64,000 nucleotides of DNA, taken from Flavimobilis massiliensis. Its GTDB lineage: Bacteria; Actinomycetota; Actinomycetes; Actinomycetales; Cellulomonadaceae. Made by a program: the position numbers and the translations under genes. The first letter of the stretch is position 1; every line of letters begins with the position of its first letter. Shown in pieces: positions 7,959 to 17,256 of this stretch. Location of the stretch: contig NZ_LT964979.1 of the NCBI RefSeq assembly GCF_900240335.1, positions 1,426,001 to 1,490,000 on the forward strand, given 5' to 3'. A model generated the notes under the pieces. It was not told the DNA's origin. It did no database searches and saw only the letters and a program-made list of their open reading frames with translations.

Positions 7959-9065
7959 GTGAAGATCCTCTCCGTCGTCGGTGCCCGTCCGCAGTTCGTC
8001 AAACTCGCGCCGGTCGCGCACGCGGCCGCCGCGGTGGACGTCGAGCACGCGATCGTCCACACGGGTCAGCACTACGACCCGATGCTCTCCGACGTCTTCT
8101 TCCGCGACCTCGGCATCCCCGCCCCGGACCGTCACCTCGGCGTCGGCTCAGGCGGCCACGGCGCCCAGACCGGGCAGATCCTCGCCGCGATGGACGACGC
8201 GATCACGGAACTCGCGCCCGACGTCGTCCTCGTCTACGGCGACACGAACTCGACGCTCGCCGGCGCCCTGTCCGCGGTGAAGCTCCACGTGCCCGTCGCG
8301 CACCTCGAGGCCGGGCTGCGCTCGTTCAACCGGGCGATGCCCGAGGAGATCAACCGCGTCCTCACCGACCACGCCGCCGACCTGTGCCTCGCGCCGACGG
8401 CCGTGGCCGTCGAGCACCTGGCCGCCGAGGGCCTCGCGAGCTCGACCGTGCTCGTCGGCGACGTCATGACCGACGTTCTGCTCGAGGTGCGCGAGCGCGC
8501 CCTCGCCGACACCTCGGCGGTCGACGCCGTGCTGGCCGCGGCCGGGCTCGCCCGCGGCGAGTTCCTCGTCGCGACCCTCCACCGCGCCGAGAACACCGAC
8601 GACCCCGCGCGGCTGCGCGCGATCGCCGCCGAGCTCATGGCGCTGTCCGTGCCCGTGCTGCTGCTCGCGCACCCGCGGCTCGTCGCCCGCTCCGCCGAGG
8701 CGGGCGTTGAGTGGTCGGGCGCTGTGCGCCTCCACGCGCCGCTCGCCTACCCCGAGCTCGTCGGCGCGGTCCTCGCGTCGCGCGGCGTCGTCACCGACTC
8801 GGGCGGCCTCCAGAAGGAGGCGTTCCTCCTGCGCGTACCCTGCACGACGGTCCGCACCGAGACCGAGTGGGTCGAGACCGTCGAGCTCGGCTGGAACGTC
8901 CTCGTCGACCCGCGCGACCCGTCGGGCACGGCCGGCGGCACGCCGCTCGGCGCGGCCGCCGCACGGCCTGCGCCCGCCCCGACCGAGGCGACCCCGTACG
9001 GCGACGGCCACGCAGCGCCCCGCACGATCGAGGCGCTGCGCGCGCTCGTCGAGCGACGCGCCTGA
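7959..9065 (+). CDS. wecB: UDP-N-acetylglucosamine 2-epimerase (non-hydrolysing)
   Basis: A 368-residue protein with the full set of family motifs: KILSVVGARPQFVKLAPV at the N-terminus, HTGQHYDPMLSDVFF, VYGDTNSTLAGAL, HLEAGLRSFNRAMPEEINR, the C-terminal TDSGGLQKEAF and TEWVETVELGWN. It interconverts UDP-GlcNAc and UDP-ManNAc. With the dehydrogenase at 4402 this gives a route to UDP-ManNAcA for a teichuronic-acid-like or capsular polymer. The GTG at 7959 has a TAGGCT box ending 6 nt upstream and no ribosome binding site, so a leaderless transcript is likely. The C-terminus carries a short Ala/Pro-rich tail not usual in the family. Confidence 0.95.
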   Translation: MKILSVVGARPQFVKLAPVAHAAAAVDVEHAIVHTGQHYDPMLSDVFFRDLGIPAPDRHLGVGSGGHGAQTGQILAAMDDAITELAPDVVLVYGDTNSTLAGALSAVKLHVPVAHLEAGLRSFNRAMPEEINRVLTDHAADLCLAPTAVAVEHLAAEGLASSTVLVGDVMTDVLLEVRERALADTSAVDAVLAAAGLARGEFLVATLHRAENTDDPARLRAIAAELMALSVPVLLLAHPRLVARSAEAGVEWSGAVRLHAPLAYPELVGAVLASRGVVTDSGGLQKEAFLLRVPCTTVRTETEWVETVELGWNVLVDPRDPSGTAGGTPLGAAAARPAPAPTEATPYGDGHAAPRTIEALRALVERRA

Positions 9066-9168
9066 CGTCCGGACTGCTCGCCGACCCCTTCGGCTGGCCG
9101 CAGGGCTCGCGTTACGCTCGGGTGACCGGGTGTCGGTCCACCGGCTCCCCTGGTCCGGGAGGTCAACG

Positions 9169-10353
9169 ATGTCCGCGCTGGTCCACAACTACGAGCCCCT
9201 GCACGTCGTCCTCTCCCGCGGCGAGGGGGCGTGGGTCCACGACACCTCGGGACGCCGATACCTCGATCTGCTCGCCGGGTACTCGGCGCTGAACTTCGGC
9301 CACCGCCACCCGGCTCTCGTCGCCGCCGCGCACACGCAGCTCGACCGGCTCACGCTCACGTCACGCGCATTCGAGCACCCACTGCTCGAGCCGTTTGCCG
9401 ACGCGCTCACACGCCTCACGGGCACCGAGCGGTTCCTGCCGATGAACACGGGCGCGGAAGCCGTCGAGACCGCGATCAAGGCCGTGCGTCGCTGGGGCTA
9501 CCTCATGCGCGGCGTGCCGGACGGCGAGGCGACGATCGTCGTCGCCTCCGGCAACTTCCACGGCCGCACGACGACGATCACGTCGTTCTCGACCGACCCG
9601 GACGCGCACGACCACTTCGGTCCGTACACGCCCGGCTTCCGCGTCGTCCCGTACGACGACATCGAGGCCGTGCGGGCTGCGATCGACGCGACGACCGTCG
9701 CGGTGCTCGTCGAACCGGTCCAGGGCGAGGCCGGAGTCGTCGTCCCGACGCCCGGCTACCTGCCGGCGCTGCGCGCGCTGTGCGACGTCACGGGCACGAT
9801 GCTCGTCCTCGACGAGGTGCAGTCCGGACTGGGGCGCACGGGCACGACGCTCGCCGCGCAGCTGAGCGACGTGCACGCCGACCTCACGTGCCTCGGCAAG
9901 GCGCTCGGCGGAGGGATCCTGCCGGTGAGCGGCGTCGTCGGGCGCGCCGACGTGCTCGACCTCCTCACGCCCGGCACCCACGGCTCGACCTTCGGCGGCA
10001 ACCCGCTCGCGTGCGCGGTCGGCCTCGCGGTCGTCGGGCTGCTCGAGCCGGGCGACCTCCAGGAGCGCGCACGCACCCTCGGCGCCCGCCTGCACAACGG
10101 CCTCGACGAGTTGCGCCGGGCGGGGCTGCTCGACGCCGTGCGGGGCGTCGGGCTGTGGGCTGGCGTCGACGTCCCGGACGCCTGGGGCGTCACCGGGCGA
10201 TCCGTGTGCGAGGCGATGGCCGGCCGCGGCGTGCTCGCCAAGGAGACGCACGGTCGCACGCTGCGGCTCGCACCTCCCCTGACGATCCGCGCCGAGGACC
10301 TCGACCACGGGATCGCGATCCTCGGCGAGTCGCTCGAGTCGCTGCGGCCGTAG
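9169..10353 (+). CDS. rocD: Ornithine aminotransferase
   Basis: A 394-residue class III PLP aminotransferase. The start NYEPLHVVLSRGEGAWVHD and LDLLAGYSALNFGHRHP are characteristic of ornithine-oxo-acid transaminases. Other sites are NTGAEAVETAIKA (PLP phosphate), GNFHGRTTT, VEPVQGEAGV, LDEVQSGLGRTG (cofactor aspartate) and LGKALGGG with the Schiff-base lysine. It moves the delta-amino group of ornithine to 2-oxoglutarate, giving glutamate semialdehyde on the route from arginine to proline or glutamate. No arginine-pathway gene is next to it, so it seems to be a single-gene unit. The ATG at 9169 is preceded by GGGAGG at 9157-9162. Confidence 0.9.
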   Translation: MSALVHNYEPLHVVLSRGEGAWVHDTSGRRYLDLLAGYSALNFGHRHPALVAAAHTQLDRLTLTSRAFEHPLLEPFADALTRLTGTERFLPMNTGAEAVETAIKAVRRWGYLMRGVPDGEATIVVASGNFHGRTTTITSFSTDPDAHDHFGPYTPGFRVVPYDDIEAVRAAIDATTVAVLVEPVQGEAGVVVPTPGYLPALRALCDVTGTMLVLDEVQSGLGRTGTTLAAQLSDVHADLTCLGKALGGGILPVSGVVGRADVLDLLTPGTHGSTFGGNPLACAVGLAVVGLLEPGDLQERARTLGARLHNGLDELRRAGLLDAVRGVGLWAGVDVPDAWGVTGRSVCEAMAGRGVLAKETHGRTLRLAPPLTIRAEDLDHGIAILGESLESLRP

Positions 10354-10363
10354 AGCCTGCGAC

Positions 10364-11164
10364 TCAGATGTCGTAGACCGCCGTGAGCGGGGCGTGGTCC
10401 GACCAGCGGGTGTCGTAGCTCGCGGCCCGACCCACCTCGATCGACCGTGCGGCGTCCGCGAGCGCGGGCGTCGTGAGGTGGTAGTCGATGCGCCAGCCCG
10501 CGTCGTTGTCGAAGGCCTGCCCACGGTTGGACCACCACGTGTACGGGCCCGGCACGTCCCCCGCGAAGCGTCGGCCGAGGTCGACGAAGCCGAGCTCGTC
10601 GAACCACACGTCGAGGTACGCGCGCTCCTCGGGGAGGAAGCCCGCGCTCTTGAGGTTGCCCTTCCAGTTCTTGATGTCGTTGTTGCGGTGCGCGATGTTG
10701 ATGTCGCCCGCGACGACCGTGAACCCGCCCGCCGAGGCAAGTTCACGCATCCGTGCCGTGACCTTCTCGAGGTGCGCGTACTTCTCGTCCATCTTCGGGG
10801 TGCCCGCCGTGCCCGAGTGGATGTACGTCGAGACGACCGTGAGGGTCCCGCCCGACGGCAGCTCGACGTCAGCCTCGACCCAGCGGCCCGTGTCGACGTC
10901 CGGCTCGACCTCGGCGAGACCGATGCGCGCGGCCGACAGCGGCAAGCGCGACGCGATCGCGACGCCCGCGCGCCCCTTGACGGTGCACGCCTGGTGGACG
11001 ACGTGCCAGCCGTCGCCGATGAGCGACCGCACGATGTCGTCGGGCGCCCGCACCTCCTGGACGAGCACGACGTCCGGCTCCTCCGTCGCGAGCCACGCGT
11101 CCATGCCCTTGCGGTAGGCGGCACGGATTCCATTGACGTTGACCGTCGTGACCTTGATCGACAC
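10364..11164 (-). CDS. xth: Exodeoxyribonuclease III / AP endonuclease
   Basis: A 266-residue EEP-family nuclease: VTTVNVNGIRAAYRKG (Asn), VLVQEVRA (metal Glu), STYIHSGTAGTP (Tyr), VAGDINIAHRNNDIKNWKGN (Asp/Asn) and the ending YDTRWSDHAPLTAVYDI with the catalytic Asp-His. It cuts DNA 5' of abasic sites and removes blocked 3' ends in base excision repair. The GTG start at 11164 is set by GGAGGA 6 nt upstream and by the fit to the family N-terminus. Its stop lies only 10 bp from the stop of rocD on the other strand and no hairpin separates them, so the two transcripts must overlap. Confidence 0.93.
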   Translation of the reverse strand: MSIKVTTVNVNGIRAAYRKGMDAWLATEEPDVVLVQEVRAPDDIVRSLIGDGWHVVHQACTVKGRAGVAIASRLPLSAARIGLAEVEPDVDTGRWVEADVELPSGGTLTVVSTYIHSGTAGTPKMDEKYAHLEKVTARMRELASAGGFTVVAGDINIAHRNNDIKNWKGNLKSAGFLPEERAYLDVWFDELGFVDLGRRFAGDVPGPYTWWSNRGQAFDNDAGWRIDYHLTTPALADAARSIEVGRAASYDTRWSDHAPLTAVYDI

Positions 11165-11261
11165 GGGTCCTCCTGCAGGTACGGACGGGCGAGGCCGGGG
11201 TCGCCCGGCGCCCACCATCCTCCCCCATGCCTCCGACATCCCGCACGAGCGCCCGGAGCAG

Positions 11262-11301
11262 CACGGCGGGGCCGTGCGCTCGCGCGCACGACCCCGCCGT
11301 G
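11262..11301. terminator. Stem-loop after the nuclease/nucleotidase gene
   Basis: Arms CACGGCGGGG and CCCCGCCGTG, continued after a one-base bulge by CGTGCGC/GCGCACG, lie 10 bp beyond the stop at 11312. There is no T-tract, as is common for actinobacterial terminators. Confidence 0.7.
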
Positions 11302-11311
11302 GAGAGAAGCG

Positions 11312-14300
11312 TCAGCGGATGACGCGAGTCACCTTGACGGTCTTGCCGGCGGTGCCGTCGGTGCCAAGGTACGTCACCGTGTACGTGTGCCGGCCAGGAC
11401 GCGGCTTCGAGAGCTTGACCGTCGCGCTGCCCTTGCGGAGCGTGACGAGCTTCGAACCTCCCTTGTCGACCCGCACCGACACCTTGCCCGTCGGCGTGTA
11501 GCCCTTCGCGCTCACGCGCACCGTGAGGCTCCGACCGTCACGCGCCACCGTGACGGACACCTTTGGCTTCGCCTTGACGACCCGGAGCGTCGTAGCCTTC
11601 GACATGCCCGCGAGCGTCGTCGAGGTTCCTCCGTAGCGAGCCGTGAGACGGTGCGTGCCAACCTTGAGGGTCTTCGGCAGGGTCACGGTGACCTTGCCCG
11701 TGCGGCCCGACACGCTGAGCGTGGCTCGCGCGATGCGCTTCGAGCCGTCGTAGATCCCGACGACGCCCCGGGGCGCCGAGGTCTTCCCGACGACCGTGAC
11801 CGTGACCTTCGCCGCCCGGCCGTAGTCGACGCGAGACGGTGAGACCTTCGCCTTCACCGTGACCTTCGACTTCTCGACGGGCTTCGCAGCGATCGTCACG
11901 AGGCTCGTCGCGGACGTCGACCCGGCGTACGCCGTCGGGTCGGTCGGCACGAACCGCGCGGAGAGCCGGTGGACGCCCGCGGTGAGGCTCGACGTGCGGT
12001 ACGTCGCGATGCCCGAGGCCACCGTGACGCGTCCGAGGACCGTCGCCCCGTCGAGAAGCTCGACGACGCCGGCGGCGGCCGGCGTCACGCGAGCCGTGAG
12101 CGTGAGCTCGCGACCCTCGACCCGGTCACCCGTGACGCTGAGCGACGTGCTCGTGCGCACCGGGTCGACGACGACCGGGGCCGTCACCGTGAGCGGGATC
12201 TCGACGACGGTGCCCGACGGCGCGACCGTGAGACGGAGCCTCGTCGCACCTGCGGCCCCCGCGGGGACCGTGCCGGCGACCGTGGACGTACCCTCGGTGA
12301 CGGCGAACGTGCCGAGGCCGACGCCTGCCGTCGGGAGCGTGCCCCCGTGGAACGTCGCGGTGATCTCCGTGTTGCGCTTCGCGCCGAGGCTCGTGAGGTC
12401 GAGACCGCTGACGTCGAAGGAGAGCGCCGTGCCCGCCTCGACGGTCGCCGGGTTGCCCGTGACCCCGACGGCCCGCTCCGCGAACGACGGGCTGAGGCCC
12501 GGGTTCGCCGTGAGGTAGGCCATCCATGCGTCACGGTCGATGAGGCCCGAATCGACCGTGCCCGTGCCCTGAGTGAAGACGCGGAAGTTGTCGCCTCCGG
12601 TCGCGAGGAACGAGAACGTCCCGACGCGGAAGGAGTCCGACACCGTGACGAACGCGCCGTTCACCGTGATCGACGTGATGCGGTCGCCGAGCGGACGCGA
12701 CTCGTCGAACGTGTACGAGACGTTGTCCGACAGCCCGAGTTGCAGGTACTTGCGGGACGGGATCGTGCCGTCGGGGTTCGTCTGCCACTGCTGCTCGAGC
12801 AGTGTCTTGAGCTGCGCACCCGTGAGCGTCGTCGACCAGAGGTTGTTGACGAACGGGAGCACCGCGTTGGCCTCGGCGAAGGTGACGATGCCGTCGGTGG
12901 CCTCCTCGCCGCTCTTCGCGAAGAGCAGGTCGCTGCGCAGTCCGCCCGGGTTGACGACGCCGATGTCGGCGCCGGCCTGGACGCCCGAGAGCGTGTCGCG
13001 GAGCGCGTTGGCGACGAGGTTGCCGAGCGTCGACTCGGCGCCACGGTTGTCACGGCCGTCGGTAACCTTCGGTCCCGGACCGACGTAGCCGTCGGGGCCG
13101 TAGGAACCACCGGAGAACGCGGTCGTGATGTCAGCGGTGACGGAGCCGACCTGCTGCTTGCCGATCTCGTTCGCCTCGGCGAGCGCCTTGTCGACGATCG
13201 ACTTCACCTCGGCGACGCGCGGGAACTCCGCGACGAGCGCGTCGTCGGCCGTCGTCGACCGAGCGACGTTCCGTGCGGTCGCGTCGGTGACGGCGCCCGT
13301 CGCGCGGTCAACGGTGAGCTCGACGACGCCGACGTTCTCGCCGTAGCTGCCCGTCTGCACGATGGGGCGGGTTCCGCCGCCCGTCACGGGTGCGAGCCAC
13401 GCGTACTTCTTGTGGGTGTGGCCCGTGAAGATGACGTCGACGAGCGCCGACGTCTCGGTGATGATCTTCGCGAACGCGCCGCCCTTGGCCAGCTCGGCCT
13501 CGAGCGTCGTGCTCTCCGTGTCGCCGGCCGAGGCTCCCTCGTGGAACTCGGCGACGAGGACGTCCGCCTCGCCGTTCGACTCGTCGCCGTCCGAGAGCTG
13601 GGCCGCGACGCGGTTGACCGCCTCGACCGGGTCACCGAAGTCGAGGTTCGCGATGCCAGCGGGCGTGACGAGCGTCGGGGTCTCCTGCGTGACGGCGCCG
13701 ATGACCCCGATGGTGAGGCCGTCCTTCTCGACGAGCGCGTACTCGGGCAGCGCCGGATTCCTCGTGCCCTTGGCGTAGACGTTCGCGCCGAGGTACGGGA
13801 AGTCGGCCGTGTCCGTGACCCGGCCCGTGAGGTCGGCGATGCCCTGGTCGAACTCGTGGTTACCGACCGCGGAGGCGTCGAGCCCAAGGGCGTTGAGGAC
13901 CTCGAGCGTCGGGGTGTCCTGTTGGAACGCCGAGGCGAACAGCGACGCACCGATGTTGTCACCCGCGGAGAGGAAGAGCGTCGAGCCTTCCCCCGCCGAC
14001 TTGCGCAGCTGCTCGATCGTCCCCGCGAACTTCACGGTGTTGCTGTCGATCCGACCGTGGAAGTCGTTGATGTTGAGGAACGTGAGCTTCGAGGTCGCAG
14101 ACGCGTCGTTCGCCTGGAACGCGGCGATGACGGGGTCGTGGTCCGACGAGCGGAACGCGCTCTCGTCGTAGAAGAGCTTGCCGTGACTGTTGTAGCGCGA
14201 GTACTCGAGCGCGATGGACTCCGGTGCGTTGATGTTCCAGATGTCCGCGCCGGTCGCACGCTCGAGCATGGAGGCGTTGAGCAACACGTGGTCGAGCGAG

Positions 14301-16666
14301 CCGGAGAGGCCGGAGAACGAGTAGGAGTACTCGGTCGCCGGGTTCTTCACCTGGGCGTTCGTGTAGCCAGCCTCACGGAGGACGTCGATCGGGTCCTCCT
14401 GGGCGTAGGAGTTGAAGTCGCCGAGGAGCGCGACGTCGTTCACCGTGTGACCCGCCGAGGCGAGGTCGGCGAGCGCGGTCGGCACCCAGGCCGCGAGCGC
14501 CGTCGCCTGCGCCTTGCGCGAGGCGTTCGAGGCACCCTGCCCGTCACCCGAGTCCTCGTCGCCCTGCAGCGGGCCTGCCGAGCCCTTCGACTTGAAATGG
14601 TTGACGACCGCGAGGAACGGCTCGCCGCCGCCCGCAGGCGCGAACGCCTGCCCGAGCGGCTCGCGGGCGTTGACGAACGGCTCGCCGGAGCCTGAGAGGT
14701 CGCCGAGGGCGAGGGACGGACCGACCGGGGTGACCTCGTCCTCCTGGAAGATCATGGCGTTCGTGATGACGTCCTGCTCGCTCACGGGCGGCAGGTCGGC
14801 GGACGAGCGCACGTAGTCCCAGCGGTTCGTGCCGGCCTTCGCGTTGAGGGCGGCAACGAGCGTCGCGACGGCCTCGTCGGGCGTCTCGCCGAGCTTCGCG
14901 GAGTTCTCGATCTCCATGAGGCCGACGACGCTCGCGTCGAGCGCGTCGATCGCTGCGACGATCTTCGCCTCCTGGCGGGCGAGGCTCGCCTCGTCCCACG
15001 CGCCGCGCGGCCCGTTGCCGGGGCAGCTCTTCACCGTGATGCCGCGGCCTGCCCGGTCGGTGTACGGCGTGCAGCCGGCGACGTCCTTGCCGAGCGTCGT
15101 GAAGTAGTTGAGGACGTTGAACGACGCGACCGTGAGGTCGCCGTCGCCGAGCGACGCGGCCGACGGCTTGTCGGTCCGCGTGTCCTCGAACGACGCGGTC
15201 TCGTGGCCGGGCGTCACCTGCGACGTCGGGTTGAGCTTCCACGTGTTGTTGCGGAAGTCGACGACGAGCGGGGCGTCGAAGGTCACCTTCGCACCCACGC
15301 GCACCGGGTCAACGAGCGAGACGTACGGCGGCGTCTGCGACTGGTTCGCGGACGACGTGAAGTTCGTCGACGCACCGTCGTCGAGGACAACGCCGCGCGC
15401 GGTGTTGTCCGCCGCGACGTCTGCGGCCTCGGCGCTGCCGGGTCGCGCGAGGTCGGTCGGCTGGCGCAGCGGCGTCGTGCCGACCGCGAGGCCGACCTCG
15501 CCGTACTGGTTCGTCGAGTACGTGTTCGAGACGGTCATGGCGCCCTGCGGCGCGATGAGCATCGACTCGATCGCCTCACGGTCCGTGTCCTTCTCGGGCC
15601 AGGCGATCTCGAGCGGGACGGCGTCGCCGGTCCCGTACGGGTCGGCCACGACCTTGAGCCCTGGGCCGGCGATCTGGGTGAGTCCGTTGAACTCGGCGGC
15701 CGTGCCCGTGACGATGACGTGGTCGCCGATCGCGTGGCCGCCCGCGCCGTTGCCGGAGCCGAGGTAGACGAAGACCGCGTCCGACGCATCCGGGGTCGTG
15801 TCAGCACCCGGGGTCTGGACGACGATGCCGTTGAAGCCGCCCGTCTCGTAGGCGGCCGTGACGACGCCCTTCGTGCGGACGAGCTTGCCGGCGAGCGGGG
15901 TCGCGTCGCCCGTGCCCTGGATCTGTGCGATCGTGCGCTCGAGCGCGCCGTCGCCGGGGCCGCCGGTGGGCTCTTCGGTGGGCTCTCCGGTGGGCTCCGG
16001 GTGTGGCTCCCCGCCCGGCTCCGTCTCCCCCTTCGCGTTCGTCGGCGTCGGGGTGCCCGCGGTGAAGTCGTCAGCGTTGTTCGCGGTGTTGACGCCGTTC
16101 GCGCGGCTAATCGACGTGCTGTTCGAGGGGGCAGGTGCCGGCCCGGTGCCGGCGAACGCGACGCCGGTGCCGAAGCCGACGAGGTCGACGACCGCGTCGT
16201 CAGCGGCGCACGCGGCCGCCTGGCAGCTGAGCTCGGTGGTCGAGCTGACGAGCGCGACGTTGCCCTTCGACCCTGAGAGGTTGAGGTTGCCCGTGGCGTC
16301 GGCGGCCGGGAGCGCCGCCCCGGTGGCGCCGCCCGACGCGAGCTGCACCAAGAACGTGGCGCCGACGGGGATCACGCCGGAGAGGTCGAACCTGTTGTTC
16401 CAGGCCGTGCCCGCGGCGGCCGCGTACTGCAGGCTCCAGCCGCTGAGGTCGGCCGGCGTGGTGCCGGTGTTCCTCAGCTCGACGAAGTCGTGGCTGAGGA
16501 CCGCGCCCGAGTTGCCACCACCTCCATAGACCTCGTTGATGACGACGGACGCCTCGGGCGAGACCGCGGCGGTGGCCGCTCCCGCCGTCACGAGACCGAT
16601 GGTCCCGATCATCGAGGCGCTGGCGAGCGTCGCGACGACGCCTGCCCTCACTGGGTGCTGACGCAT
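11312..16666 (-). CDS. Secreted ExeM/NucH-type nuclease fused to 5'-nucleotidase
   Basis: A 1784-residue exported protein. Residues 1-34: signal peptide. About 40-165: lamin-tail domain (VVINEVYGGGG, HDFVELRNTG). About 205-245: Pro/Glu/Gly linker. About 510-852: endonuclease/exonuclease/phosphatase domain of the ExeM/NucH type (VASFNVLNYF, LMEIEN, VNHFKSKG, LLGDFNSY, RSSDHDPVIA). About 861-1120: metallophosphatase (NINDFHGRI, SAGDNIG, VGNHEFDQG, FTGHTHKK). About 1175-1385: 5'-nucleotidase C-terminal domain (NPGGLRSDL, GGDNFRVF). 1400-1784: Ig-like repeats, lysine-rich at the end. Likely job: degrade external DNA and strip phosphate from the nucleotides. No sorting signal is seen. The ATG at 16666 gives a clean signal peptide; a GTG 21 bp upstream is an alternative. 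Confidence 0.88.
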   Translation of the reverse strand: MRQHPVRAGVVATLASASMIGTIGLVTAGAATAAVSPEASVVINEVYGGGGNSGAVLSHDFVELRNTGTTPADLSGWSLQYAAAAGTAWNNRFDLSGVIPVGATFLVQLASGGATGAALPAADATGNLNLSGSKGNVALVSSTTELSCQAAACAADDAVVDLVGFGTGVAFAGTGPAPAPSNSTSISRANGVNTANNADDFTAGTPTPTNAKGETEPGGEPHPEPTGEPTEEPTGGPGDGALERTIAQIQGTGDATPLAGKLVRTKGVVTAAYETGGFNGIVVQTPGADTTPDASDAVFVYLGSGNGAGGHAIGDHVIVTGTAAEFNGLTQIAGPGLKVVADPYGTGDAVPLEIAWPEKDTDREAIESMLIAPQGAMTVSNTYSTNQYGEVGLAVGTTPLRQPTDLARPGSAEAADVAADNTARGVVLDDGASTNFTSSANQSQTPPYVSLVDPVRVGAKVTFDAPLVVDFRNNTWKLNPTSQVTPGHETASFEDTRTDKPSAASLGDGDLTVASFNVLNYFTTLGKDVAGCTPYTDRAGRGITVKSCPGNGPRGAWDEASLARQEAKIVAAIDALDASVVGLMEIENSAKLGETPDEAVATLVAALNAKAGTNRWDYVRSSADLPPVSEQDVITNAMIFQEDEVTPVGPSLALGDLSGSGEPFVNAREPLGQAFAPAGGGEPFLAVVNHFKSKGSAGPLQGDEDSGDGQGASNASRKAQATALAAWVPTALADLASAGHTVNDVALLGDFNSYAQEDPIDVLREAGYTNAQVKNPATEYSYSFSGLSGSLDHVLLNASMLERATGADIWNINAPESIALEYSRYNSHGKLFYDESAFRSSDHDPVIAAFQANDASATSKLTFLNINDFHGRIDSNTVKFAGTIEQLRKSAGEGSTLFLSAGDNIGASLFASAFQQDTPTLEVLNALGLDASAVGNHEFDQGIADLTGRVTDTADFPYLGANVYAKGTRNPALPEYALVEKDGLTIGVIGAVTQETPTLVTPAGIANLDFGDPVEAVNRVAAQLSDGDESNGEADVLVAEFHEGASAGDTESTTLEAELAKGGAFAKIITETSALVDVIFTGHTHKKYAWLAPVTGGGTRPIVQTGSYGENVGVVELTVDRATGAVTDATARNVARSTTADDALVAEFPRVAEVKSIVDKALAEANEIGKQQVGSVTADITTAFSGGSYGPDGYVGPGPKVTDGRDNRGAESTLGNLVANALRDTLSGVQAGADIGVVNPGGLRSDLLFAKSGEEATDGIVTFAEANAVLPFVNNLWSTTLTGAQLKTLLEQQWQTNPDGTIPSRKYLQLGLSDNVSYTFDESRPLGDRITSITVNGAFVTVSDSFRVGTFSFLATGGDNFRVFTQGTGTVDSGLIDRDAWMAYLTANPGLSPSFAERAVGVTGNPATVEAGTALSFDVSGLDLTSLGAKRNTEITATFHGGTLPTAGVGLGTFAVTEGTSTVAGTVPAGAAGATRLRLTVAPSGTVVEIPLTVTAPVVVDPVRTSTSLSVTGDRVEGRELTLTARVTPAAAGVVELLDGATVLGRVTVASGIATYRTSSLTAGVHRLSARFVPTDPTAYAGSTSATSLVTIAAKPVEKSKVTVKAKVSPSRVDYGRAAKVTVTVVGKTSAPRGVVGIYDGSKRIARATLSVSGRTGKVTVTLPKTLKVGTHRLTARYGGTSTTLAGMSKATTLRVVKAKPKVSVTVARDGRSLTVRVSAKGYTPTGKVSVRVDKGGSKLVTLRKGSATVKLSKPRPGRHTYTVTYLGTDGTAGKTVKVTRVIR

Positions 16667-17110
16667 GGAAAAACCCCAATCTCGCACGTGCGCCGTTGCA
16701 CGCGCTGGTCGACGGTGGGGACAGGCTCAGCCTGTTCCACGCCCGTCGCCACCGCATACGGCGCCCTGGACGTTCTCAGGGAACTCCGCGAGGGTGTCCG
16801 CGCTGGGGTCGCGGGGTGAACGTCGGCGGGCGGGCGCATGTCGGGTGGTGCGCGTCGGCGCAGGTCAGCGAGGCTCGCCGCCCGCCGACGGACGTGGTGC
16901 CCGCAGGCGGCGACGTGGACGTGCGCCGCTTCGCGTCGCGGGGGTGAGCACCGGGGTGACCTTGGGAGCGGTCCCGCCATGCGGCCGCTGGTCTCGCGCC
17001 ATGGGACGAACGTCCCGGTGCGCACCCATCGCATCTACGACGAACGACCGGCCGTCCCGGGCCACGTCCGCGCTCGGCCCGACCCCCGGCCCAGCCTTGG
17101 CCCCGGCGCC

Positions 17111-17157
17111 CTCGATAGCCGATCGTCACAGCTCACGCGGACGGATCCGCTATCGAG
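17111..17157. repeat. CGATAGC-family palindrome, copy 1
   Basis: Outer arms CTCGATAGCCGATC and GATCCGCTATCGAG pair over 14 bp with one mismatch around a 19-nt centre. It lies 100 bp downstream of the folD stop. Confidence 0.85.
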
Positions 17158-17169
17158 CATCGCCGCCCA

Positions 17170-17222
17170 TGTTCCGATAGCCGATCGAGTCGCGACACGT
17201 ACACGGATCGGCTATCGGAACA
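17170..17222. repeat. CGATAGC-family palindrome, copy 2
   Basis: Perfect 17-bp arms, TGTTCCGATAGCCGATC (17170-17186) and its complement (17206-17222), around a 19-nt centre. It is 35 bp from the folD stop and only 13 bp from copy 1, so the two form a tandem pair at the 3' end of the glyA-folD operon. Confidence 0.88.
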
Positions 17223-17256
17223 CTCCGGTTGCCCGGGGGCTCAGCGTGCGAGGGGC

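Larger units (their letters stand above)
16667..17256. other. 590-bp intergenic region upstream of the nuclease gene
   Basis: No gene is supported here. It holds a short palindrome (ACAGGCT-c-AGCCTGT, 16720-16734) about 55 bp before the nuclease start, a possible operator, and two long CGATAGC-family palindromes next to folD that are listed separately. Nothing else stands out between about 16750 and 17100. Confidence 0.5.

Noticed and set aside
16921..16975. Possible PHO boxes (GGTCACC and GCTCACC) upstream of the nuclease/nucleotidase gene
   Set aside because: The repeats are 12 bp apart instead of 11, match the consensus poorly and lie about 270 bp from the start codon.
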